From the NCBI GenBank assembly GCA_903898725.1, contig CAIUGQ010000104.1, positions 1 through 5,104 of the forward strand: a DNA stretch of 5,104 nucleotides, in the 5' to 3' direction. The translations under genes were made by a program, and so were the position numbers. Under the pieces are notes generated by a model, which saw nothing but the letters and a program-made list of their open reading frames with translations, was not told the origin of the DNA and ran no database searches. Position 1 is the stretch's first letter, and the number at the start of each line of letters is the position of its first letter. Positions 1 to 5,104 of this stretch are shown here, in pieces. The DNA is from an uncultured Burkholderiales bacterium (GTDB taxonomy: Bacteria > Pseudomonadota > Gammaproteobacteria > Burkholderiales > Burkholderiaceae_E).

Positions 1-300
1 CGCGCCGGCTACGAGGTGCTCGAAGGCTGCGACGGGCAGGACGCCCTGACCAAGCTCGACGGGCGCAAGGTGCACCTGATCGTCAGCGACGTGAACATGC
101 CGCGCATGGACGGGCTGACCTTCCTGAAGGCGGTCAAGGCGCTGCCGAACTACCGCTTCACGCCCGTGATCATGCTGACCACCGAGAGCGGCGACGCGAA
201 GAAGGACGCCGGCCGCGCTGCCGGCGCGCGCGCCTGGATCGTCAAGCCGTTCAACCCGCCCGTGCTGCTCGACGCGGTGGCGAAGCTCTGCCTGCCCTGA
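1..300 (+). CDS. cheY: CheY-type response regulator, receiver domain only (5' end outside window)
   Basis: This is the C-terminal 99 residues of a single-domain receiver protein, open from base 1. The likely phospho-acceptor is Asp30 of the visible part (codon 88-90, context VSDVNMPRMDG). The switch Thr is Thr60 in MLTTES, and the conserved Lys is Lys82 in IVKPF. The start codon and about 25 residues, including the N-terminal acidic pair that binds Mg2+, should lie upstream. The GTG at 16 is internal, because similarity to receivers continues upstream of it (RAGYEV). No output domain follows: the protein ends at TGA 298-300, right after the last receiver helix. It should accept phosphate from the CheA encoded downstream. 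The target (flagellar switch or another output) cannot be told from the window. Trp79 occupies the place of E. coli CheY Tyr106. Identification as a CheY-like receiver is secure; the symbol rests on the neighbouring cheA. Confidence 0.93.
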   Translation, partial: RAGYEVLEGCDGQDALTKLDGRKVHLIVSDVNMPRMDGLTFLKAVKALPNYRFTPVIMLTTESGDAKKDAGRAAGARAWIVKPFNPPVLLDAVAKLCLP

Positions 301-338
301 CCCGTCCGCCCACCCGCCCGAGACTGCACGGAGACCCC
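301..338 (+). other. Short intergenic gap, no promoter or terminator seen
   Basis: These 38 bases separate the response regulator stop from the STAS gene start. The stretch is C-rich, with no convincing hairpin plus T-run and no recognisable -35/-10 pair, so the genes are probably co-transcribed. The only functional element seen is the ribosome binding site near its 3' end. Confidence 0.6.
330..333 (+). promoter_or_regulatory. Ribosome binding site of the STAS gene
   Basis: GGAG lies five bases before the ATG at 339. This supports that ATG as the start of the STAS protein. Confidence 0.7.
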
Positions 339-659
339 ATGGAACCGATCGCCGATCCGGTCGACTGCGCGCTGCCCGCGGAGTTCGGCATCTACACCGT
401 CGCACAGGTGCGCAGCGAGCTGGCCGATGCGCTCGACGCGCACGGACTGCTCGCGAACGACGCGCTCGTGATCGACGCACGCAACGTCGACCAGGTCGAC
501 GCCGCGGCCCTGCAGCTGCTTGTCGTGCTCGCCGCCGAGCTTCGCCGGCGCGGGATGCGGCTGCAGCTGCGCGAGCCGAGCGCCGCGCTCGAGCGGGCGA
601 TCCGGCGCCTCGGCGCCGCCCCGGCGCTCGGCCTGCCGGCCGCCGCGCTCAACGACTGA
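339..659 (+). CDS. STAS-domain protein (anti-sigma-factor-antagonist-like), in chemotaxis operon
   Basis: This 106-residue protein is essentially a single STAS domain. It shows the expected pattern: an N-terminal strand and helix (YTVAQVRSELADAL, residues 19-32), the central strand LVIDARNVDQVDAAAL (43-58), the helix LQLLVVLAAELRRRG (58-72) and a strand MRLQLREPS (73-81) followed by a last helix. In phosphorylated STAS proteins such as SpoIIAA, the residue after the conserved Asp is Ser. Here Asp54 is followed by Ala55 (codon 501-503), so the usual site cannot be phosphorylated. There is no signal peptide or membrane segment, so it is cytoplasmic. It sits 10 bases before cheA and is probably translated in the same operon. 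Small STAS proteins are recurrent in proteobacterial chemosensory clusters, but their role is poorly defined; a scaffold or partner-binding role is inference. An MlaB-like role in lipid transport is less likely given the context. Confidence 0.85.
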   Translation: MEPIADPVDCALPAEFGIYTVAQVRSELADALDAHGLLANDALVIDARNVDQVDAAALQLLVVLAAELRRRGMRLQLREPSAALERAIRRLGAAPALGLPAAALND

Positions 660-660
660 G

Positions 661-664
661 AGGG
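661..664 (+). promoter_or_regulatory. Ribosome binding site deciding the cheA start
   Basis: AGGG (within GAGAGGG, 658-664) lies five bases before the ATG at 670. The cheA frame is open further upstream to an ATG at 520, but that stretch is inside the STAS gene and encodes a Ser/Pro/Arg-rich peptide unlike any CheA. The start at 670 is therefore strongly preferred, and it begins just before the first Hpt helix. Confidence 0.75.
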
Positions 665-669
665 CCCCG

Positions 670-2904
670 ATGCCCAACCGCCAAGCCGACGACGAGAGCT
701 TCCTGCGCGAGGCCCTGCCCGCCTTCCTCAGCGAGGCGCGCGAGCAGCTCGACCAGCTCGAGCAGCTGCTGCTCGAGCTCGAGGCCAGCCCCGACGACCG
801 CGAGCAGCTCGATGCGCTCTTTCGCTGCGCCCACACGATCAAGGGCTCGGCCGGCCTGTTCGGCCTCGACGAGATCGTCGCCTTCACCCATCACGTCGAG
901 ACCTTCCTCGACGCGCTGCGCGAGGGCACGGTGCGGCTCGCGCCCGCCGTCAACGACGTGCTGCTGCGCTGCGCCGACCAGGTCCGGCGACTGGTCGCGC
1001 AGGTCGACGACAGCCCGCTGCCCGACGGCGCGCCCGACGACGACCGCGAGACGCTGATCGCGGCGCTGGCCGCGATGCAGCCCGGGGCGCCCGCCGCCGA
1101 GCGGCCGCGCGCCGACGGCGCGGCATCGCAGCCGGGCACGGCGACCGACGGCACGACCGCCCATCACATCGCGCTGCACTTCAAGATCGACACCTTCCGC
1201 GACGGCTTCGACCCGCTCGCGATCCTGGAGTACCTCGCGACCCTCGGCACGCTGCACGCGGTGCAGATCGACGCCGATCGCCTGCCGGGATTCGACGTGC
1301 TCCACGCCGAAGACTGCCACCTCGACCTGTCGCTGGTGCTGGTCGGCGCCCTCGACGCCGCGCAGGTCGAGGCCGCCTTCGACCTGTTCCGCGAAGACTG
1401 CGTGGTGCGCGTCGCCGCGGCGGGCATGGGCTCGCAGGAGGCGCTCGGACGCATCGCCGGCATGGACGAGTCGCCGCGCATCGGCGAGATCCTCGTCGCC
1501 GCCGGCGCGATCCGGCGCGGCGAGCTCGACGCGGCGCTGGACGAGCAGACACGGCTCGCCCGCGACAACCGGGCGGTGCCGATCGGAGCGGTCCTGCAGG
1601 CATCGGCCGGCGTGCCCCAGCAGGTGGTCGACGCGGCCGCGCGCACGCAGCGCGGGCGCGACGGCGAGGACGCCCGCACGGTGCGCGTGCCGGCGGACCG
1701 GCTCGATGCGGTGATCAACCTGCTCGGCGAGCTGGTGATCGCGGGCGCGGGCACGGCGCTGCTCGCGCAGAAGACCGGCGTGGGCGAGCTGATCGAGTCG
1801 AGCCATCAGCTCGGCCGGCTGATCGAGGAGGTCCGCAACGGCACGCTGCAGCTCAGGATGGTGCCGGTCGGCGAGACCTTCGCGCGCTTCCGGCGCGTCG
1901 TGCGCGACACCGCCGCCGAACTCGGCAAGGACGTGCAGCTCGAGATCGTCGGCGGCGAGACCGAACTCGACAAGTCGGTGGTCGAGCACATCGCCGATCC
2001 GCTGATGCACCTGGTGCGCAACGCGCTCGACCACGGCCTCGAGCCGCCCGCCGAACGCGAGGCCGCCGGCAAGCCGCCGCAGGGCCGGCTGGTGGTGTCG
2101 GCCTGCCACGAGTCGGGCGGCATCCTGATCCGCATCGTCGACGACGGCCGCGGGGTGCGGCGCGACCGCGTGCTCGCACGCGCCTGGGAGCGCGGCCTGC
2201 TCGAGCCCGGCGTGACGCCGCCGGACGACGAGATCCTGAAGCTGATCTTCGAGCCGGGCTTCTCTACCGCCGAGGCCGTGACCAACCTCAGCGGGCGCGG
2301 CGTCGGGATGGACGTGGTGCGGCGGAACATCGAGGCGCTGCGCGGCACGGTGACGATCCGCAGCGAGCCGGGCGCCGGCAGCGCGATCGAGATCCGGCTG
2401 CCGCTCACGCTCGCGATCATCGACGGCTTCATGATCGGCGTCGGTCCGTCCAAGTTCATCTTCCCGCTCGAGTCGGTGGTCGAGGTCATCGAGAACCGAC
2501 GCACCGAGTCGGCCGTCGACCCCCGCGGGTGCAGCGTCGTCGAGCTGCGCGGCCAGGTGCTGCCGGTGGTCGGCCTGCGGGCGCTCTACGGGCTCGACGG
2601 ACCGGAGCCCGAGCGCAGCAGCATCGTCGTGCTCAAGGCCTCGGGCCAGCACTACGGCGTGAGGGTCGACGCGCTGCTCGGGCAGCACCAGACCGTCATC
2701 AAGCCGCTCGGCCGGATGTTCCGCAGCCTGCGCGGCATGTCCGGCTCCTCGATCCTCGGCACCGGCGAGGTCGCCCTGATCTTCGATGTCGCCGCGCTCG
2801 GTCAGCTGGCGGCCCACCCGCCGCACCCGCTCCACGCTCACCCACCCGTCGCCGGCGAGACCCGGCAAGCCGCCCCCATCTCACTCGAAGGACAACCGTC
2901 ATGA
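670..2904 (+). CDS. cheA: Chemotaxis histidine kinase CheA (744 residues)
   Basis: CheA autophosphorylates under receptor control and passes phosphate to CheY/CheB-type receivers. Domains in order: Hpt/P1, about 8-112, with phospho-His55 (codon 832-834) in AHTIKGSAG; an Ala/Pro/Asp-rich linker to about 164; a middle domain, about 165-250, alternating strands and helices and unlike enteric P2 in sequence; an MshEN-like segment, 270-327; the P3 dimerisation hairpin, about 337-397 ([10 protein letters not shown]); the P4 ATPase, about 398-580, with N box [10 protein letters not shown] (His447, Asn451), G1 DDGRG (491-495), F box FEPGFST (527-533) and G2 SGRGVGMD (541-548); and the P5 CheW-like domain, about 582-712. 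All catalytic motifs look intact. The tail after P5 is rich in His and Pro (716-726). The protein is cytoplasmic. The stop overlaps the receptor start, which suggests translational coupling and partnership with that receptor. At 744 residues it is longer than E. coli CheA (654), mainly because of the middle region. Confidence 0.97.
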   Translation: MPNRQADDESFLREALPAFLSEAREQLDQLEQLLLELEASPDDREQLDALFRCAHTIKGSAGLFGLDEIVAFTHHVETFLDALREGTVRLAPAVNDVLLRCADQVRRLVAQVDDSPLPDGAPDDDRETLIAALAAMQPGAPAAERPRADGAASQPGTATDGTTAHHIALHFKIDTFRDGFDPLAILEYLATLGTLHAVQIDADRLPGFDVLHAEDCHLDLSLVLVGALDAAQVEAAFDLFREDCVVRVAAAGMGSQEALGRIAGMDESPRIGEILVAAGAIRRGELDAALDEQTRLARDNRAVPIGAVLQASAGVPQQVVDAAARTQRGRDGEDARTVRVPADRLDAVINLLGELVIAGAGTALLAQKTGVGELIESSHQLGRLIEEVRNGTLQLRMVPVGETFARFRRVVRDTAAELGKDVQLEIVGGETELDKSVVEHIADPLMHLVRNALDHGLEPPAEREAAGKPPQGRLVVSACHESGGILIRIVDDGRGVRRDRVLARAWERGLLEPGVTPPDDEILKLIFEPGFSTAEAVTNLSGRGVGMDVVRRNIEALRGTVTIRSEPGAGSAIEIRLPLTLAIIDGFMIGVGPSKFIFPLESVVEVIENRRTESAVDPRGCSVVELRGQVLPVVGLRALYGLDGPEPERSSIVVLKASGQHYGVRVDALLGQHQTVIKPLGRMFRSLRGMSGSSILGTGEVALIFDVAALGQLAAHPPHPLHAHPPVAGETRQAAPISLEGQPS
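1162..1419 (+). other. CheA middle domain, possible P2 substitute
   Basis: Residues 165-250 of CheA begin [13 protein letters not shown] and read as strand, helix ([12 protein letters not shown]), strand (HAVQID), strand ([10 protein letters not shown]), helix ([11 protein letters not shown]), strand (VVRVAA). This beta-alpha-beta-beta-alpha-beta order is the one expected of a ferredoxin-like fold, the general topology of known P2 domains. I recognise the sequence pattern from other non-enteric CheA proteins. A role in docking the response regulator is inference. Confidence 0.5.
1477..1650 (+). other. MshEN-like two-part segment inside CheA
   Basis: CheA residues 270-293 run from [10 protein letters not shown] to LDEQ and fit the 24-residue MshEN motif (R-L-G, two aliphatics, G, aliphatic, later aliphatic, L, final Q) at nearly every position; Ala280 is the main deviation. 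Residues 304-327 ([11 protein letters not shown] to RTQ) form a second, degenerate copy with Gly306 and Gln327 kept. The spacer is 10 residues, shorter than in MshE-type proteins. Nucleotide binding is therefore uncertain, and the segment may be only a structural relative. Confidence 0.45.
2888..2892 (+). promoter_or_regulatory. Ribosome binding site of the receptor gene, inside cheA
   Basis: AAGGA lies eight bases before the ATG at 2901, within the last codons of cheA. It gives the receptor gene its own strong translation start while keeping it coupled to cheA translation. Confidence 0.75.
2901..2904 (+). other. ATGA stop-start overlap between cheA and the receptor gene
   Basis: The receptor ATG (2901-2903) and the cheA TGA (2902-2904) share bases, a classic arrangement for translational coupling. 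It supports one operon and matched synthesis of kinase and receptor. Confidence 0.9.
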
Positions 2905-5104
2905 ACCAACCGAACCCGTCCTGGATCGCCCGTCTCCTGATCGGCGGCGAGCTGCAGCGTCTGCAGGCCGAGATGCAGCGCAGCGAGACCACACGCACCG
3001 AGGCGCTGGCCGCGCGCAATGCCGCGCAGGCCGAGGCGCAGGCCGCGCGGAGCGCCGCACAGGCCGCCGCCGCGCAGGCCGAGGCGGCGATGGCCGAGAC
3101 CCGCAGCCGACTGGCCGACATCGAGGCCGAGCTGAAGGTCCGCACCCAGATCATGAACGAGACGAGCATCGTCTCCGAGTCGGACAAGAAGGGCGACATC
3201 CTCTCGATCAACGAGAAGTTCATCGAGGTGTCGAAGTACGCGCGCCACGAGCTGCTCGGCAAGCCGCACAACACGACGCGCCACCCCGACATGCCGAAGG
3301 AGACCTTCAAGCAGCTGTGGTCGACCATCGGCCGCGGCGAGCTCTTCCGCGGCAAGATCAAGAACCGCGCGAAGGACGGCACGCCCTACTACGTCGATGC
3401 GGTGATCGCGCCGATCCTGGGCGAGAACGGCAAGCCGATGAAGTACCTCGGCGTGCGCTACGACATCACCGAGGCCGAGATCGAGCGCCAGAACGCCATG
3501 GGCATCCTCGGCGCGATCGACACCTCGTACGCGTACATCGAGTTCGACCTGAACGGCACGGTGCTGACGGCGAACGCCAACTTCCTGTCGCTGCTCGGCT
3601 ACCAGCTCGGCGAGGTCGTCGGCCAGCACCACCGCATCTTCGTGGATCCGGCGATCGTCGCCGCGCCCGCCTACCAGCAGTTCTGGCGCGAGCTGAACGC
3701 CGGCAAGGCGCAGAGCGAGGTCTTCCCGCGGCTCACCAAGGCCGGCAAGACCGTCTGGATCCAGGCGGTCTATGCGCCGGTCAAGGACGAGATGGGCCGG
3801 GTCTCGAAGATCGTCAAGATCGCCACCGACGTCACCGCGTCGGTGAACGACGCGAACATGCTGCGCCAGGCGGTCGAGGAGGCTCAGAAGGTGACGGCCG
3901 CCGCGAAGTCGGGCGACCTGTCCCAGCGCATCCCGCTCGAGGGCAAGAGCGGCCCGATCGGCGAGCTCTGCTCGGGCGTCAACATGCTGGTCGAGACCAC
4001 CTCGGTGATCTTCGACGACGTCGGCCGCTCGCTCGGCGCGCTCGCCGGCGGCGACCTGTCGCAGCGGATCACCCGCGAGTACTCGGGCGTGTTCGAGCAG
4101 GTGAAGAACGACGCCAACGCCACCAGCGAGAAGCTGTCGGCGATCATCGAGGACGTCGGTCGCGTGTTCTCCGGCATGGCCGAGGGCGACCTCACCCAGC
4201 GCATCACGCGCGACGCCGAGGGCGTCTTCGACCGGGTCAAGGCCGACGCCAACGCGAGCTCCGAGAAGCTGGCGAGCATCATCGAGGAGGTGCGCGGCGC
4301 AGCCGATGCACTGACCGGTGCGGCCAACCAGGTGAGCAGCACCGCACAGAGCCTGTCGCAGTCGGCCAGCGAGCAGGCGAGCTCGGTCGAGGAGACCACC
4401 GCGTCGGTCGACACGATGTCGGCCTCGATCACGCAGAACAGCGACAACGCCCGCGTCACCGACGGCATGGCCACCAAGGCCAGCAAGGAGGCCGGCGAAG
4501 GCGGTGCCGCGGTCACGCAGACGGTGGCCGCGATGAAGCAGATCGCCGCCAAGATCAGCATCATCGACGACATCGCCTACCAGACGAACCTGCTGGCGCT
4601 GAACGCGGCGATCGAGGCGGCGCGGGCCGGCGAGCACGGCAAGGGCTTCGCGGTGGTCGCCGCCGAGGTGCGCAAGCTCGCCGAGCGCAGCCAGGAGGCC
4701 GCCAAGGAGATCGGCGACCTCGCCGGCAACAGCGTGAGCACCGCCGAGCGCGCGGGCAAGCTGCTCGACGAGATCGTCCCGTCGATCCAGCGCACCAGCG
4801 AGCTGGTGCAGGAGATCGCGGCCGCCTCGCAGGAGCAGAGCCAGTCGGTCACCGAGATCGGCGGCGCGATGGGCCAGCTCTCGAAGGCCACGCAGCAGAA
4901 CGCATCGGCGTCCGAGGAGCTGGCGGCCACTGCCGAGGAGCTGTCCGGACAGGCCGAGCAGCTGCAGCAGTCGGTCGCGTTCTTCAACCTCGGCGACGAG
5001 GCGCCCGCGGCCGCGCGCGGCCGGGGCGAGACGCGCGCCACGGGTGGCAGCGGCGGCGAGCGGCGCAGCACCACGTCGCCGATGCGCTCCTCCGCCAGGC
5101 CGGC
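2901..5104 (+). CDS. Soluble PAS-PAS-polyHAMP methyl-accepting chemotaxis protein (3' end outside window)
   Basis: The frame stays open from the ATG at 2901 to the window end, giving at least 734 residues. No hydrophobic membrane segment is visible, so it should be a cytoplasmic receptor. Domains in order: an Ala/Gln/Glu-rich coiled coil, about 17-84; PAS1, about 85-190, with NTTRHPDMP (124-132) and Trp140 matching the FAD-binding PAS of E. coli Aer; PAS2, about 203-313 ([25 protein letters not shown]); three HAMP-like units with GDLSQRI, GDLSQRI and GDLTQRI at 338, 384 and 429; and the MCP hairpin, about 466-694, with the conserved tip region from [19 protein letters not shown] to [15 protein letters not shown] (559-594). 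The tail after 695 is Gly/Arg/Ser-rich and looks disordered; whether a CheR-tether pentapeptide ends it is not visible. It probably senses intracellular redox or energy state and controls the adjacent CheA. BdlA of Pseudomonas, also soluble with two PAS domains, is a related architecture. Ligands are inferred, not shown. Confidence 0.95.
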   Translation, partial: MNQPNPSWIARLLIGGELQRLQAEMQRSETTRTEALAARNAAQAEAQAARSAAQAAAAQAEAAMAETRSRLADIEAELKVRTQIMNETSIVSESDKKGDILSINEKFIEVSKYARHELLGKPHNTTRHPDMPKETFKQLWSTIGRGELFRGKIKNRAKDGTPYYVDAVIAPILGENGKPMKYLGVRYDITEAEIERQNAMGILGAIDTSYAYIEFDLNGTVLTANANFLSLLGYQLGEVVGQHHRIFVDPAIVAAPAYQQFWRELNAGKAQSEVFPRLTKAGKTVWIQAVYAPVKDEMGRVSKIVKIATDVTASVNDANMLRQAVEEAQKVTAAAKSGDLSQRIPLEGKSGPIGELCSGVNMLVETTSVIFDDVGRSLGALAGGDLSQRITREYSGVFEQVKNDANATSEKLSAIIEDVGRVFSGMAEGDLTQRITRDAEGVFDRVKADANASSEKLASIIEEVRGAADALTGAANQVSSTAQSLSQSASEQASSVEETTASVDTMSASITQNSDNARVTDGMATKASKEAGEGGAAVTQTVAAMKQIAAKISIIDDIAYQTNLLALNAAIEAARAGEHGKGFAVVAAEVRKLAERSQEAAKEIGDLAGNSVSTAERAGKLLDEIVPSIQRTSELVQEIAAASQEQSQSVTEIGGAMGQLSKATQQNASASEELAATAEELSGQAEQLQQSVAFFNLGDEAPAAARGRGETRATGGSGGERRSTTSPMRSSARP
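3021..3086 (+). repeat. In-frame 18-base direct repeat in the receptor coiled coil
   Basis: The 18 bases at 3021-3038 recur exactly at 3069-3086, 48 bases (16 codons) apart, both encoding AAQAEA. They lie in an Ala-rich coiled coil between the receptor N-terminus and PAS1, so the segment may have grown by internal duplication. Confidence 0.7.
3153..3470 (+). other. Aer-type PAS domain (PAS1) of the receptor
   Basis: Residues 85-190 contain [13 protein letters not shown] and a Trp eight residues after that motif. From memory, E. coli Aer has GQPHNMVRHPDMP, and its Arg57, His58, Asp60 and Trp70 align without gaps to Arg127, His128, Asp130 and Trp140 here. Those residues belong to or surround the FAD site in Aer, so FAD binding is a reasonable prediction. 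Confidence 0.75.
3507..3839 (+). other. Second PAS domain (PAS2) of the receptor
   Basis: Residues 203-313 show a full PAS core: [18 protein letters not shown], then [27 protein letters not shown] and a terminal KIATDVTA motif. It differs from PAS1 and lacks the RHPDMP signature. Its cofactor cannot be decided from the sequence. Confidence 0.8.
3852..4295 (+). repeat. Three tandem HAMP-like units in the receptor
   Basis: Residues 318-465 carry three GDL[ST]QRI connectors at residues 338, 384 and 429 (codons from 3912, 4050 and 4185), spaced 46 and 45 residues apart. Helical stretches between them repeat the pattern [10 protein letters not shown] / [10 protein letters not shown] before IIE-[DE]-V. 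Units two and three resemble each other more than unit one. This poly-HAMP chain links the PAS sensors to the signalling hairpin. Confidence 0.75.

Noticed and set aside
301..338. Possible terminator or promoter between the response regulator and STAS genes
   Set aside because: No stable inverted repeat with a T-run and no convincing promoter boxes; the gap is too short and C-rich.
520..669. Upstream extension of the cheA frame to the ATG at 520
   Set aside because: The 50 extra residues are Ser/Pro/Arg-rich, overlap the STAS gene, and have no CheA character. The ATG at 670 has a well-placed ribosome binding site.
755..783. Repeated and near-palindromic CTCGAG/CAGCTG pattern at the start of cheA
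   Set aside because: It is explained by Leu-Glu-Gln codon repetition in an Hpt helix. The symmetry is imperfect and there is no T-run or other regulatory context.
150..887. A 245-codon open frame on the - strand
   Set aside because: It spans parts of three well-supported + strand genes and encodes a Ser/Arg/Ala-rich sequence of shadow type.
649..2868. A 739-codon open frame on the - strand, opposite cheA
   Set aside because: It is an antisense shadow of cheA produced by very high GC. Its translation is rich in His, Arg, Asp and Ala with no domain pattern, while the + strand encodes an intact CheA.
2838..4637. A 599-codon open frame on the - strand, opposite the receptor gene
   Set aside because: It runs across the cheA/receptor junction and mirrors the codon bias of the receptor. 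No recognisable motif or ribosome binding site supports it.

Overview
The window is a very GC-rich, tightly packed chemotaxis/chemosensory operon fragment with all genes on the + strand. Base composition, codon use and gene order (cheY-like, STAS, cheA, soluble receptor) suggest a betaproteobacterium, perhaps Burkholderiales or Rhodocyclales. That placement is inference from style; no taxonomic marker is present.

Layout: 1-300 is the 3' part of a CheY-type single-domain response regulator. After a 38-base gap, 339-659 encodes a 106-residue STAS-domain protein. Ten bases later, 670-2904 encodes a 744-residue CheA histidine kinase. Its stop overlaps, in an ATGA, the start of a chemoreceptor (2901 to beyond 5104, at least 734 residues). 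No stretch over 300 bases lacks a gene, and I see no RNA gene, mobile element, CRISPR array, promoter or terminator. The operon promoter presumably lies upstream of the window. Adaptation genes (cheW, cheR, cheD, cheB) would be expected downstream, but none is visible.

How it works together: the receptor has no membrane segment and carries two PAS domains, the first closely resembling the FAD-binding PAS of Aer. It probably reads intracellular redox or energy state, passes the signal through a chain of HAMP-like units to a kinase-control hairpin, and so controls CheA. CheA autophosphorylates on His55 and passes phosphate to the response regulator. The STAS protein is a probable protein-interaction accessory of unknown target.

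Parts worth a second look: a segment of CheA resembling the tandem MshEN (c-di-GMP-binding) motif, a non-canonical middle domain in place of the enteric P2, a STAS protein with Ala where the family's phosphorylated Ser/Thr usually sits, and a receptor hairpin that appears one heptad shorter on each arm than enteric Tsr. I do not see a wholly new system; this is a recognisable chemosensory cluster with unusual domain combinations.
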